Of a stretch of DNA of 64,000 nt, positions 55,701-64,000 are shown piece by piece. This DNA comes from Myxococcales bacterium (GTDB lineage Bacteria; Myxococcota_A; Bradymonadia; UBA7976; UBA1532). The stretch is from positions 248,001-312,000 of the forward strand of contig JACKDN010000003.1 of assembly GCA_020633465.1 (NCBI GenBank), in the 5' to 3' direction. Made by a program: the position numbers and the translations under genes. The notes under the pieces were generated by a model, which was not told where the DNA came from, searched no databases, and saw only the letters and a program-made list of their open reading frames with translations. Within the stretch, counting starts at the first letter, position 1, and each line of letters starts with the position of its first letter.

Positions 55701-56316
55701 GGGCGACGGCTTCCTGACCGACATCGCCGTCGAGCCGGGCGAGGCCAACGACGTGGTGTGGGTGGCGGCGCCCACCGGCGTGGTCAGCATCGACGCGGGC
55801 GCCGTGCGCACGCTGAACGTCGCCCGCAGCGGCGGTGGCCTGCCCTCGGACGACGTGCGCGCCGTCGAGGTCGGCCCCACCGGGCTGCTGTACGCCGGCA
55901 CGGCCGAGGGGGTGGGCATCTACGACCCCGAGACGCGCGGGTGGGAGACGCTGGACGGCGAGCTGCTGCCCAACGCCGACGTCGCCGCGGTGGCCGTGGC
56001 CACCGACACCACCCTGTGGATCGGCACCGCCGACGGGCTGTTCCGGCGATCGCCGCAGGGCGAGCTGACCGCGTACGACACGGGATCGGGGCTGCCGGTG
56101 ACGCGGATCACCGCGGTGGCGGCTCATCCCGACGGGCGCATCCTGGTGGGCACGCCCGCGGGCCTGGCGGTGCTGCCGCCGGGCGCGGACACCTTCGAGC
56201 TGCTCGGGTTCGTCGACGGCCTGCCCGGGCAGGGGGTGTGGGACATCGTGGTGGCCGCCGACAACAGCGTGTGGGTCCGCAGCGAGGCCGGGGTGGGGAA
56301 GCTCGTAACCGAATGA
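52765..56316 (+). CDS. Giant lipoprotein with thrombospondin type 3 repeats and a two-component-propeller-like sensor domain
   Basis: The 1,183-residue product has a lipoprotein signal (Cys12 or Cys17, LPAC). Calcium-binding thrombospondin type 3-like Asp-rich repeats follow (about 70-255; DGDGDGVPDDEDNCP). Then comes a long series of beta-propeller repeats of the Reg_prop type (about 270-1,183), each ending in patterns such as LWIGTADGLF, WVGTDAGV or YVATENGV. Such propellers are sensor domains in hybrid two-component proteins, but here no kinase domain is fused. It directly precedes, and overlaps by 4 bases, a Ser/Thr kinase gene. An outer ligand sensor for that kinase is an attractive guess. 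Confidence 0.82.
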   Translation: MTDRWLILLAACALPACTLDFEGFREATKEPDVQLIDASRPDLGGPRVDAGPNPFDMGMIDDDGGPMGADGDGDGVPDDEDNCPEVPNTDQADGDGDDIGDACDPDLDGDGVDDSEDNCPDIANPGQLDLDRDGQGDVCDPDPDGDGLDDAAEDALGTDPLRRDSDGDGVSDGADTCPLDADRVDRDADGDGAGDACDPDDDGDMVPDWRDNCPGTPNPDQADVDANGRGDACAADADGDGVTDDVDNCPYVANDDQAVAPCLGRFDTLTFTRDVHGLSLASGNRLLAGTSGGALVVDGEAVTRLTNQDGLASHDVRAVTTDDAGRFWLVAGDGLSVVRPDGFVFNLRPRDVGGGPMGALRDVAVASDDLVYASSDVGLNVLTPDGWTLLGAGELPTIDLRGLYLSDADVLYVATENGVLTYATGMPVTPLAVPADIGGYLDVAPAPDGGVWALAEMGAVRLAPDGTYAPEDVFRGFEARALVGAPRATSYLATPEGVRRIDGDGRVFPAGADALPSPDVRALAGLADQPRWVGTAAGLVRLDGYFASFPSGDELPRCVRAGARVGDRLWFGTSEGLVFQLPDGTFMTAPPATLPAPSVNVVRVLGAEVWVGTDAGVAVFGADGTPISQITADLPPAPVTDIAAGAPGEVWVSTAGAGVARRTAGGAWQIYTAEGVPPEQTDNFLSNEVRALAYDGAVMWMATPLGLTRFEQGSDAFGRPITTQNGRLPDPQVNDVVVGGGRVFVATAAGVAVQGPDNQWSTLRRNFGGLPPRVGTDVVLAVAYDGTYLWAFVDASPGQPNGSLVRRRADLPAPTMEPDAPLDDPSQLALFDAANSGLLPTPGVDGVDLDFADGELFVSYCGDIERPGGAALLDGVGVVTRDLSDLGLPGPDPDATLTVDPDGDPMFVVPAGERALATRIKPDGTRVLQVPEGIEGRLDKCAVVAGETDLWCLLQGVGIGKRSAADEWSVLRKENIPSLGDGFLTDIAVEPGEANDVVWVAAPTGVVSIDAGAVRTLNVARSGGGLPSDDVRAVEVGPTGLLYAGTAEGVGIYDPETRGWETLDGELLPNADVAAVAVATDTTLWIGTADGLFRRSPQGELTAYDTGSGLPVTRITAVAAHPDGRILVGTPAGLAVLPPGADTFELLGFVDGLPGQGVWDIVVAADNSVWVRSEAGVGKLVTE

Positions 56317-57953
56317 TCCAGGGCAAGGAGACGCGCATCGGACAGCGCGTGGGCGACTACGTGCTGGAGCGCCTGCTGGGTCGGGGCGGCATGAGCGAGG
56401 TGTACTTCGCCCGTGATCGCCACACCGGCCGGGGCGCCGCGGTGAAGATCCTGCAGAGCGATCTGCCGGACAACATCGACGCCGGTCGCCGCCTGGAGCA
56501 GGAGGCGCGGGCCATCGCCCGCATCGACCACCCCAACGTCGTCAAGGTGTACGACTGGGGGCAGACCGACGACCTGCTGCCCTACATCGCGATGGAGTTC
56601 CTCGAGGGGCTGCCGCTGTCGTCGCTGCTGCAGCGGCATCGCCCGATGCCGGTGCCGCGCATGCTGGCCATCGCCCGGCAGATGCTGTCGGCGCTGGGCC
56701 GCGCCCACGCCCTGGACATCATCCACCGCGACATCAAGCCCGACAACGTGCTGCTGGTGCGCCGCGACGGGCAGGACGACGTGGTCAAGATGCTCGACTT
56801 CGGCATCGCCAAGCTGCTGGGCCAGCAGCCGCACACGCTGGTGCACACGGTGCGCGGGGTGGTGCTGGGCACGCCGGAGTACCTGCCGCCCGAGATCGCG
56901 ATGGATCTGACGATCTCACCGGCCACCGATCTGTACGCGATGGGCGTCATCCTGTTCGAGGGGCTGACCGGGCGCCTGCCCTTCACCGGGCGCGGCGCGG
57001 GCGAGCTGGCCGAGCAGCACTGCTTCAGCCCGCCGCCGCGGCTGCGCGCGGTGAACCCCGCCCTGCCCGTCGAGCTCGAGCGCGTGGTGCTGCGCTGCCT
57101 GGCGAAGGACGCCACCGAGCGCTACCCCACCGCCGAGGCGCTGGCGGCCGCCCTGGCGCCCTTCGAGTCGGGCGAGCCGGACACCGGGCAGACGGTGGTG
57201 ACCGCGCCGGTGGTCGGGGTGCACGCCCCGAGCAGCCAGGACGACGACGAGCCGGTCAACGACCTCAACGCGATCGAGCGGCTGCTGCGCGTCGAGGTCG
57301 AGCGCCGCTGGGCCGAGCGCACGCTGCCCGGCGCGCTGGCGAGCACGCTGGCCGAGCTGGACGCCGTGCGGCACCGGCTGGACGAGGTGGGCACCGAGCT
57401 GGCGCTGGTCGAGCACACGCTGGCCGAGCTGCCCCCGCTGCTGGCGGATCACGAGCGGGCCGTGCAGCGGGCGCTCGAGTACGACGAGGCGCTGGCCGCC
57501 GAGCTGCGCGATCTGCGCGCGCAGCAGCAGGCCGAGACGACCACCCTCACCCGCATGGAGGGCGGCGTCGCGTCGGTGTTGGGGCGCCTCTTGGCGGGCG
57601 TCGAGGCGAAGCGCAGCACGGCGACCCTGCAGCAGGTGCTGTCCGCCGAGAACATCGAGCGCCTCGCCGAGTCGCTGGGCGATCGCGAGGCCTTCGAGGC
57701 CTTCGAGGTCAACCGCCAGGCCCTGCACGCGCGCATCGAGGCGGTGGCCGACGATCGCGCCCGCGCCGTCGAGAAGCGGGCGCGCCTCGAGGCCGATCTC
57801 ATCACCGCCCGGGCCGCGCAGAGCGGCGAGCGCCTGCGCCTGCAGAGCCGCCGCGACAACCTGCGCGCCGAGAAGGCGGCCCTTCGCCGCCGCCTGGCGC
57901 GGGGCCTCGCGCAGTGCGCGCTGGACGTCGCCGTCGCGGTGGGCCTGCAGTAG
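56313..57953 (+). CDS. Serine/threonine protein kinase with C-terminal coiled coil
   Basis: The 546-residue product is a bacterial Hanks-type kinase. Seen are the Gly-rich loop GRGGMSEVY (23-31), Lys45 in AVKIL, the catalytic HRDIKPDN (Asp140), DFG (Asp162) and TPEYLPPE in the activation region. After residue 285 comes a linker and a long charged Leu/Glu/Arg helical part, probably coiled coil (about 310-530). There is no transmembrane segment, unusual for Pkn kinases, so it is cytosolic. The two FHA proteins encoded 5-7 kb upstream are plausible substrates. All catalytic residues are intact. Confidence 0.93.
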   Translation: MIQGKETRIGQRVGDYVLERLLGRGGMSEVYFARDRHTGRGAAVKILQSDLPDNIDAGRRLEQEARAIARIDHPNVVKVYDWGQTDDLLPYIAMEFLEGLPLSSLLQRHRPMPVPRMLAIARQMLSALGRAHALDIIHRDIKPDNVLLVRRDGQDDVVKMLDFGIAKLLGQQPHTLVHTVRGVVLGTPEYLPPEIAMDLTISPATDLYAMGVILFEGLTGRLPFTGRGAGELAEQHCFSPPPRLRAVNPALPVELERVVLRCLAKDATERYPTAEALAAALAPFESGEPDTGQTVVTAPVVGVHAPSSQDDDEPVNDLNAIERLLRVEVERRWAERTLPGALASTLAELDAVRHRLDEVGTELALVEHTLAELPPLLADHERAVQRALEYDEALAAELRDLRAQQQAETTTLTRMEGGVASVLGRLLAGVEAKRSTATLQQVLSAENIERLAESLGDREAFEAFEVNRQALHARIEAVADDRARAVEKRARLEADLITARAAQSGERLRLQSRRDNLRAEKAALRRRLARGLAQCALDVAVAVGLQ

Positions 57954-57986
57954 CCGACCGAGCGTTCGGATCCCCCAAAAAAGAAA

Positions 57987-58009
57987 GCCCGACCTGGGTC
58001 GGGTCGGGC
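57987..58009. terminator. Intrinsic-terminator-like hairpin after the kinase gene
   Basis: GCCCGACC (57987-57994) pairs with GGTCGGGC (58002-58009). An A-run (AAAAAAGAAA) precedes it, giving a U-rich tract on the minus strand, and CTTCG follows on the plus strand. It lies 33 bases past the kinase stop, so it probably ends the kinase transcript. The U-tract is better for minus-strand transcripts. Confidence 0.55.
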
Positions 58010-58349
58010 CTTCGTCCGCGGATGCGGCGCAGGGAACCAAGGAGCGTGGGCTGCGTCCCGTGTGGGGTTGTGGGGTGTGGGACGCCCCTCACACCTTCCA
58101 CATCGCGCGAATGCGCCCCTGCCTGAGTCGAAAAACGCACATCCCATCGGCGCGGGCGGCGCCGATCGGGCCCGCGGCCTTGCGGCGCGCGGCTCTGCGC
58201 GATCGGCCCCTGGGGTCGGGCGGCGGCGCTTTTTTCTTGAGTCGGGGGAGTCCCCGTCGATGTGGAGAACAGGGGGCGCTCGCCCGACGCCGGGCCACCG
58301 CGGGCCGAGCGGCCCCGGACTCCCGATTTACGGTCGCCCCGGAGCCCTG

Positions 58350-58358
58350 TGCTAGACT
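58350..58358 (+). promoter_or_regulatory. Extended -10 promoter-like sequence of the PKD-protein gene
   Basis: TGC followed directly by TAGACT (58353-58358) is an extended -10. TTTACG lies at 58327-58332, 20 bases upstream, longer than optimal. The gene's ATG is 32 bases downstream. Confidence 0.35.
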
Positions 58359-58390
58359 GCCGGGCGTCCGACCAGGGGGTGCAGACAGCG

Positions 58391-61300
58391 ATGCGAAGCC
58401 TCATCCTGGCCGCGGTGGCGGTCGTCTCGATCGCCGGCGCGGCGCGGGCCCAGGTCGATCTGCCGGGTCCCAACGGAACGACGTTCACGGTGCGCGACAC
58501 CGGCGGCGGTCAGCTGATCGCCCCGGCGGTGTTCGACGCGTGGCCGCGCCTCTGCGTGCGCGCGTGCGTCAACTGCGACGCCCCGTGCGCCGCCGGTGAG
58601 ATCTACGACGCGTCGGGCGCCGCGTCGGTCGCCGAGATCAACGGGCTGCAGCGCGCGCTCGCGGCGGTGCCCCTCGCGGGCCTCACCGTGCAGCGCAAGG
58701 TGTTCGTGCCCAACGGCGGCCCGGCCAACGCCAACGGCTTCATCCGCTACCTCGACCTGCTGAGCAACGAGGGCGCCGAGCCGATCACCGTCGCCGTGCG
58801 CTTCGGCAGCGTCGCCCTCGGCGCGGGCGTCCTGCAGCCGGGCGCCGAGCGCGTGTGGCGCACCCGCGACGACGACGCCGACCTCGAGGTGGGCGATCGC
58901 TGGGTGGTCACCGACGACGACGACGCCTTCGGCGGCGCCCACGCGGTGGGGCACCTGATCTTCGGCAGCGGCGCCCGCTTCACCCCCGCGCGCGTCGCGC
59001 AGCGCTTCCCCGATCCCAACGCCGCCTCGTCGATGGCCTGGGAGTACCGCGAGGTCACCGTCGGGCCGGGCGAGACCGTCGCCTTCCTCACCCTGCTGGT
59101 CGCCGAGACCAACCGCCAGGACGCGATCGTCGAGGTCGATCACCTGCTGCGCGCCGAGCCCGTCGACGCCCTCTTCGGCCTGACCGCCGCCGAGCGCGCC
59201 GCCATCGCCAACTTCGACGTCGATCCGGCCAACGCCGCCCCCATCGCCGACGCCGGCGGGCCCTACACGGCCAACGAAGGCGAGCAGATCCAGGTGTCCG
59301 CGGTGGGCTCGTTCGACGTCGAGTCGGTCAACCTGCAGTACGCCTGGGACTTCGACGACGACGGCGAGTTCGACGACGCGATCGGCTCGAACACCGCGCT
59401 GGTCGCGTTCCCCGACGATGGCGTCTTCGTCCTGCGCGTCCGCGTGACCGACCAGATGGGCAAGTTCGACATCGACAGCGCGCGCGTCAACGTGCGCAAC
59501 GTCGCGCCGCGCATCGACGCGGTGAACACCGACAGCCCGATCGTCGAGGGCGGCGTGCTGACCGTCGACGTCCTGACCACCGAGCAGGGCGAGGACGCGC
59601 TGACCTACGACTTCGACTGGGACGGCGACGGCACCTTCGAGGAGCCCGGCGTCGGCGAGAGCCGCTGGCAGCATCGCTACGCCGCCGACGGCGTGTACCA
59701 GGCGCGGGTGCGGGTGAACGACGACGACGGCGGCCAGGCCGTGCAGGGCTTCGAGGTGCGCGTCGGCAACGCGGCCCCCGAGATCCGCGACATCGTCGCC
59801 AACAGCCCCGCCTTCGAGGGGTCGCCGGTCAACATCCAGGTGGTGGCCGTCGATCCCGGCGGCGATCCGATCACCTACGCGTTCGACCTCGACGACGACG
59901 GCGTCTTCGAGGTCGAAGGCGCCGAGGCCATGGTGCAGACCACCTTCCCCGACGACGACGGCGGGCGCGACGGCAGCGGCCTCTACACGATCACCGTGCG
60001 CGTCACCGACGACGCCGGCGCGATGACCGAACGCGAGCACGAGATCTCGATCCGCAACGCGCGCCCGACCATCACGGTCATCACCCACACCGGCCCGGTC
60101 ATGGAGGGCGAGGCGGTCACCATCGACGTCGTCGCCTCGGATCCCGGCGCGGACGAGCTGACCTACAGCTTCGACCTCGACAACGACGGCGACTTCCAGG
60201 ACGACATCGTCGATCAGGTGGATCCCTTCGCGCAGGCGGTCTTCCGGCAGCAGGGCGAGTACGTCGTGGGCGTGCGGGTGCGCGACGACGACGGCGGCAT
60301 CGCGGTCGGCAGCACGATGATCACGGTGACGAACGCGCCGCCGACCGCCGAGCTGACGGGGCCGGCCTTCGCCAGCGAGGGGCAGACCTTCGACGTCACC
60401 TGCGTCGCCACCGAGCCGGGCGACGACGTGCTGAGCTACGACTTCGATCTCGACGGCGACGGCGCCTTCGAGGTGACCGACAGCCCCAACCCGACGCGCT
60501 CGACCTCGTTCCGCCAGGAGGGCCAGTTCACCCTGCAGTGCCGCGTGTCGGACGGCGACGCGATGGCGACGGCGATGCGCAACGTGCGCATCGGCAACGT
60601 GCGGCCCGAGCTGACCATCGAGGTGGACTCGCCCCAGAACGAGGGCGCCGAGGTGGTGGTGCGGGCGGTGGCCGTGGACGCCGGCGGCGACGAGCTGTCG
60701 TTCAGCTACGACTTCGACAACGACGGCGTCTTCGAGATCGAGGGCTCGGCCGAGCCGGTCGCCCGGCACGCCTACCCGGATCAGGGCACCTACACCATCC
60801 GCGTGGTGGTCGACGACGGCGCCGAGCTGATCGACGGGCTGGCGGTGGTGCAGATCCTCAACGTCGCGCCGACGCTGAGCGTCGAGGCGACCACGCCGGT
60901 CAACGAGGGCGACGATCTGGTGATCACCGTCGACCTGACCGATCCCGGCGACGACGTGGTGACGCTGCGCTGGGACGTCGACGGCGACGGCGAGGCCGAC
61001 TTCGAGGGCCCGGTCGAGGGCCCCGAGGATCTGACGCGGACGATCACCGCGCCCGACGACGCGCGCTTCACGATCACCGTCTGGGCCGACGACGGCGAGG
61101 GCGGCGAGGCCGAGGCCCAGACGAACGTGGTCATCACCAACCTGCCGCCGCGCTTCCTCGACATCGCGGTCATCCTCGAGGCGGTCGAGGGGCAGCCCTA
61201 CAACCTGGTCGTGCCGGCGACGGATCCGGGCGGGGCCAACGATCCGCTGACCTTCGCGCTGTTCGACCCGCCCGCGGGCGTCGACATCGAGGCGAACACC

Positions 61301-62992
61301 GGGCGCATGCTGTGGACGCCCACCTATCAGCAGTACCTCGACAGCCCCATCCACCTGGTCGTGCAGGTCACCGACGGGGACGGCGGCAGCGCGCAGACCG
61401 AGATCGACGTGCCGGTGCTGGCCGCCGACGTCGACATGGACGGCCTGCCCGACACCTGGGAGGCCGGCGTCTGCGACGCCGAAGGCAACTGCCTCAGCGG
61501 GGACGATCCGGACGACGCGACGGCGGACCCCGACGGGGACGGGCGCGACACGCTGACCGAGTGGATGGAGGGCACCGATCCCTTCGGCTACGAGGGGCCC
61601 GAGCGGCCGATGCTGGTCGAGCCGGCGGACGGGCTGCGCGTGCCGACGCGCGCGCCCGAGCTGGTCGTGGCGCCCATCGCGAACGGGCTGGACGAGGACG
61701 TGATGGTCGTCTTCGTCGTCCACGCGGACGGCGACCCCGAGGACATCGTCGTGCAGAGCCCGCCGGTCGTGCAGCCCGCGGACGGGCCGACCACCTGGAC
61801 GCCGCCCGACGACGCGCTGGACGAGGACGTGTGGTACGGCTGGCGCGCCCGGGCGACGAGCGGCGCGGCCGAGACGGACTGGTCGGTCAGCTGGCGCTTC
61901 CGCACGAACGCCGAGAACACCGCGCCCACCGCGCCCACGCCGCGCGCGCCGGCCGACGGCGCGCTGGTGGACAGCCGCCGCCCGGCGCTGTCGGTGCTGC
62001 CCTCGACGGACGCCGACGACGACGCGCTGCGCTACGTCTTCCGCCTGTACCGTGGCGAGGGCGAGGAGGCCGTGCCGGTGGGCGGGGGCGGCGAGGGCGT
62101 CGAGCGGGACGGCTTCGTCGAGTTCGTGCCGATGGCCGATCTGATCGAGAACGCGGTGATGTCCTGGGACGTGATCGCCGAGGACGAGGCCGGCGAGCGG
62201 TCGGCGCCCAGCGAGCGCTGGTCGCTGACGGTCGACACCGCCAACAGCGCGCCCGACACGCCCGACATCACCTACCCCGCCGATCGCAGCGTGGTCGACG
62301 CGCTGAAGCCGGTCTTCGTGGCCTGCTGCAGCGTCGACGACGACGACACGATGGTCGGCTACGTCTTCACCGTGCGGCTGGGCGACGGCGAGAACGACCT
62401 GGTCGAGGCCAGCGAGCCGGTCATCGTGGCCGAGGGCGAGGAGGCCACCTGGACGCCCAGCGAGGCGCTGGTCGAGGACACCGCCTACCGGCTGGACGTC
62501 TTCGCCCAGGACGACGACGGCACGGTGTCCGAGACGATCGGCGTGCGCTTCTTCGTGTCGGTGCAGGACGATCCGCCGCCGACGCCGACGCCGACCGGGC
62601 CGGCGGACGGCGCGAAGGTGCGCAAGGACGAGGCGATCGTCACCTGGATGGCGGTGGAGGATCCCGAGGGATCCGACGTGCGCTACATCATCACCTACTG
62701 CGACGACACCAACGCCTGCGCCGACACGCCGCCCCAGCGGCAGACGGGCTACAACCTGCTCAACGACGTCGTCGCCGGCGGCAAGTACACCTGGCAGGTG
62801 CGCGCGGTGGACGAGACGGGCAACGAGAGCGCGCCGAGCGAGGCGCGGGGCTTCACCGTCGAGCGGGCGACGACCGGCGGCGACAGCGGCGGCGAGGGCT
62901 GCGACTGCCGCGCCGATGGCGGCGCGCCGTCGCCCGCGGCCTGGATGCTGCTGCTCGTCGGGCTGGTCGGGCTGCGCCGGCGCCGCCGCTGA
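58391..62992 (+). CDS. Large PKD-repeat surface protein with MYXO-CTERM-like tail
   Basis: The 1,533-residue product has a signal peptide (MRSLILAAVAVVSIAGAARA). An N-terminal beta domain of about 270 residues contains clustered Cys. Seven PKD-type repeats of 85-90 residues follow (about 285-920; each with NxxP, EG, a motif like LTYDFDWDGDG) and one cadherin/He_PIG-like repeat (about 920-1,015). An Asp-rich calcium-type segment and four fibronectin-like modules follow. The end is GCDCRADGG, a hydrophobic stretch and five Arg, a MYXO-CTERM-like sorting signal expected to be processed at the Cys. The protein is probably exposed on the cell surface. Function unknown; adhesion is a guess. Confidence 0.88.
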   Translation: MRSLILAAVAVVSIAGAARAQVDLPGPNGTTFTVRDTGGGQLIAPAVFDAWPRLCVRACVNCDAPCAAGEIYDASGAASVAEINGLQRALAAVPLAGLTVQRKVFVPNGGPANANGFIRYLDLLSNEGAEPITVAVRFGSVALGAGVLQPGAERVWRTRDDDADLEVGDRWVVTDDDDAFGGAHAVGHLIFGSGARFTPARVAQRFPDPNAASSMAWEYREVTVGPGETVAFLTLLVAETNRQDAIVEVDHLLRAEPVDALFGLTAAERAAIANFDVDPANAAPIADAGGPYTANEGEQIQVSAVGSFDVESVNLQYAWDFDDDGEFDDAIGSNTALVAFPDDGVFVLRVRVTDQMGKFDIDSARVNVRNVAPRIDAVNTDSPIVEGGVLTVDVLTTEQGEDALTYDFDWDGDGTFEEPGVGESRWQHRYAADGVYQARVRVNDDDGGQAVQGFEVRVGNAAPEIRDIVANSPAFEGSPVNIQVVAVDPGGDPITYAFDLDDDGVFEVEGAEAMVQTTFPDDDGGRDGSGLYTITVRVTDDAGAMTEREHEISIRNARPTITVITHTGPVMEGEAVTIDVVASDPGADELTYSFDLDNDGDFQDDIVDQVDPFAQAVFRQQGEYVVGVRVRDDDGGIAVGSTMITVTNAPPTAELTGPAFASEGQTFDVTCVATEPGDDVLSYDFDLDGDGAFEVTDSPNPTRSTSFRQEGQFTLQCRVSDGDAMATAMRNVRIGNVRPELTIEVDSPQNEGAEVVVRAVAVDAGGDELSFSYDFDNDGVFEIEGSAEPVARHAYPDQGTYTIRVVVDDGAELIDGLAVVQILNVAPTLSVEATTPVNEGDDLVITVDLTDPGDDVVTLRWDVDGDGEADFEGPVEGPEDLTRTITAPDDARFTITVWADDGEGGEAEAQTNVVITNLPPRFLDIAVILEAVEGQPYNLVVPATDPGGANDPLTFALFDPPAGVDIEANTGRMLWTPTYQQYLDSPIHLVVQVTDGDGGSAQTEIDVPVLAADVDMDGLPDTWEAGVCDAEGNCLSGDDPDDATADPDGDGRDTLTEWMEGTDPFGYEGPERPMLVEPADGLRVPTRAPELVVAPIANGLDEDVMVVFVVHADGDPEDIVVQSPPVVQPADGPTTWTPPDDALDEDVWYGWRARATSGAAETDWSVSWRFRTNAENTAPTAPTPRAPADGALVDSRRPALSVLPSTDADDDALRYVFRLYRGEGEEAVPVGGGGEGVERDGFVEFVPMADLIENAVMSWDVIAEDEAGERSAPSERWSLTVDTANSAPDTPDITYPADRSVVDALKPVFVACCSVDDDDTMVGYVFTVRLGDGENDLVEASEPVIVAEGEEATWTPSEALVEDTAYRLDVFAQDDDGTVSETIGVRFFVSVQDDPPPTPTPTGPADGAKVRKDEAIVTWMAVEDPEGSDVRYIITYCDDTNACADTPPQRQTGYNLLNDVVAGGKYTWQVRAVDETGNESAPSEARGFTVERATTGGDSGGEGCDCRADGGAPSPAAWMLLLVGLVGLRRRRR

Positions 62993-63014
62993 ACGGCGCC
63001 CCTGGGCCCGCCGC

Positions 63015-64000
63015 TCAGCCGGCCGGGCCCAGATCCTTCACCAACCGGAAGCCGATGTTGGGCACGGTCGCGCGCTGGCTGTGGCCCCAGCGGCCCGCCG
63101 CGCGCGCGAAGAAGGGGTACAGGCTGTACGCCCCGCCGCGCACGGTCTTGTGGCCCGGCTCGAACCACGCGTCGACCCACTCGCGGATGCCCCCGGCCAG
63201 ATCGCGCGCGCCGTAGGGCGACGCGTCGGTGGGGAAGCGGCCCACCGGCTGCGGGTAGGGGTCGCCCGGGACGCTGCCGCGCACGCAGCAGAAGGTGGCG
63301 TCGAAGTGATCGCCCCAGGGCAGCGGGCGCCCGTCGGGGCCGCGCGCGGCCTTCTCCCACTCGTCGTCGCGCGGCAGGCGGTAGGTGGCGCCGTCCTGGG
63401 CGCTGCGCCACGCGGCGAAGGCGCAGGCGTCCTCGTAGGACACGAGGCACACGGGCCAGTCGGCCTGCCACAGATCGCCGTCGGGATCCCGCGCGGGCAG
63501 CGTCCAGCGCCCGTCGGCGTCGGGGGCGAAGAGGGGGCGGCCGCCCTCGCGCGGCGCGCGGGCGGCGGCCTCGGCGGGCGGCAGCGACTCGAGGAACGCG
63601 AAGTAGGCGCCGCAGGTGACCGGGAAGCGGGCGATGGCGAAGGCGTCGACCCAGGTGAGGTGGGCCGGGTGGGCCAGCACTGCCGCCGGATCGCCGCCGC
63701 GCATGTAGGTGCCGGCGGGCACGAAGACGAAGTCGTCGCCCAGCTCGGCGTCGGTGGGCACGCGCAGGGTGAAGGTCAGCTCGTCGCCGTGCCAGGCCAT
63801 CACCGGCAGCCGCACCGGGCGGCGATCGGGCAGGTTCAGCACCAGCAGGTGGCGGCCGGTGGGCACCTCGGCCTCGAGCAGCGGGGTGGCGCCGAGGGTG
63901 CGCACGGGCTCGGTCACCAGCACCCGGTCGCGCTCGACGTAGCGGTACAGCACCACCTCGGCGCCCGGCGGATCGGTGGCGATCGACAGCGGCACCGTGG
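63015..64000 (-). CDS. SUMF1/formylglycine-generating-enzyme-like protein with PEGA-like N-terminal part (partial)
   Basis: The frame is open to the window edge, so the start is unknown; an internal GTG lies at 63995. The visible 326 residues begin with a beta-rich PEGA-like region (IATDPPGAEVVLYR, VPTGRHLLVLNL). The SUMF1 fold follows: FVFVPAGTYMRGG, ARFPVTCGAYFAFL, RLPRDDEWEKAARGPDGR, LAGGIREWV and the closing GGAYSLYPFFARAAGRWG-type segment with NIGFRLV. The active-site cysteine pair of true formylglycine enzymes is not apparent. Many such domains are non-catalytic and are fused to Ser/Thr kinases; a kinase could lie beyond the edge. Confidence 0.85.
   Translation of the reverse strand, partial: TVPLSIATDPPGAEVVLYRYVERDRVLVTEPVRTLGATPLLEAEVPTGRHLLVLNLPDRRPVRLPVMAWHGDELTFTLRVPTDAELGDDFVFVPAGTYMRGGDPAAVLAHPAHLTWVDAFAIARFPVTCGAYFAFLESLPPAEAAARAPREGGRPLFAPDADGRWTLPARDPDGDLWQADWPVCLVSYEDACAFAAWRSAQDGATYRLPRDDEWEKAARGPDGRPLPWGDHFDATFCCVRGSVPGDPYPQPVGRFPTDASPYGARDLAGGIREWVDAWFEPGHKTVRGGAYSLYPFFARAAGRWGHSQRATVPNIGFRLVKDLGPAG

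Larger units (their letters stand above)
57954..58390. other. 437-base intergenic region between kinase and PKD-protein genes
   Basis: It holds the hairpin at 57987-58009, then about 300 bases without recognisable coding or RNA structure. A run of Ts (58230-58235) lacks a clear preceding stem. A promoter-like sequence lies near the right end. Readable frames across it lack codon bias and were not annotated. Confidence 0.6.

Noticed and set aside
58262..58390. Upstream extension of the PKD protein start to 58262
   Set aside because: It would bury the clear signal peptide starting at 58391 behind 43 Arg/Pro-rich residues.
58352..61723. 1,123-codon minus-strand frame opposite the PKD protein
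   Set aside because: It mirrors the repeats of the PKD gene and has no recognisable domain or start signal; the plus strand is clearly coding.

Overview
The window reads as a very GC-rich chromosomal segment of a Myxococcota-type (formerly Deltaproteobacteria) organism. The signs are a MYXO-CTERM-like sorting tail on a large surface protein, MopE-type and thrombospondin type 3 repeats, an FHA-domain sigma-54 activator, the tRNA-tig-clpP-clpX arrangement, and many short-overlap operons. This assignment is an inference from gene content; no marker gene was compared with a database.

Left part (1-13.3 kb). On the minus strand lies a protein-quality block, clpX (cut by the edge), clpP and tig, fed by seven tRNA genes (Pro, Arg, His, Arg, Lys, Lys, Leu). 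Behind it are rdgB, rph, a cell-wall amidase and tRNA-Thr. A MopE-like lipoprotein, a secreted CBM9-like protein, an FHA sigma-54 activator, a LolA-like carrier and rimO follow.

Middle part (13.1-31.1 kb). From 27.0 down to 13.4 kb there is one long minus-strand array in which most genes overlap by a few bases: kdsB-pyrG-kdsA-lysophospholipid acyltransferase-lptA-lptB-rpoN-ptsN-hprK-rapZ-EIIA-EIIB-EIIC-EIID-HPr-EI. It joins LPS assembly, sigma-54, HPr kinase and a complete mannose-family PTS. The RapZ has lost its Walker A lysine. hpf, normally next to rpoN, is absent. A TPR/LytR_C-like protein, a pseudouridine synthase and two paralogous lipoproteins follow.

Right part (31.2-58 kb). This is a contractile injection system (eCIS/phage-tail-like): a cap-type DUF4255 protein, two sheaths, two tubes, tail-assembly-chaperone-like small proteins, a very large GC-extreme repetitive protein, a LysM tube-baseplate connector, a gpD/VgrG-like hub, gp25, a large baseplate J-type protein and a tail protein I. 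The tail protein I carries an N-terminal PASTA domain. A double zinc-ribbon protein sits where a gpV/PAAR spike gene is expected. No AAA+ ATPase, PAAR or gpV gene is visible here. Immediately downstream, in the same direction, come two zinc-ribbon/FHA proteins (one with a VWA-like periplasmic part and a membrane segment), a TPR-PEGA protein, a giant propeller lipoprotein and a Ser/Thr kinase. The layout suggests that this injection system is controlled by threonine phosphorylation, as some type VI systems are.

Right edge (58.4-64 kb). A 1,533-residue PKD-repeat surface protein with a MYXO-CTERM-like tail is followed, convergently, by a formylglycine-enzyme-like (SUMF1) protein that runs off the window.

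The sequence itself looks imperfect in two places. The eCIS gene at 36.6-40.7 kb changes reading frame many times, and the acyltransferase has two compensating shifts. In both the coding signal resumes, so sequencing or assembly indels are more likely than gene decay.
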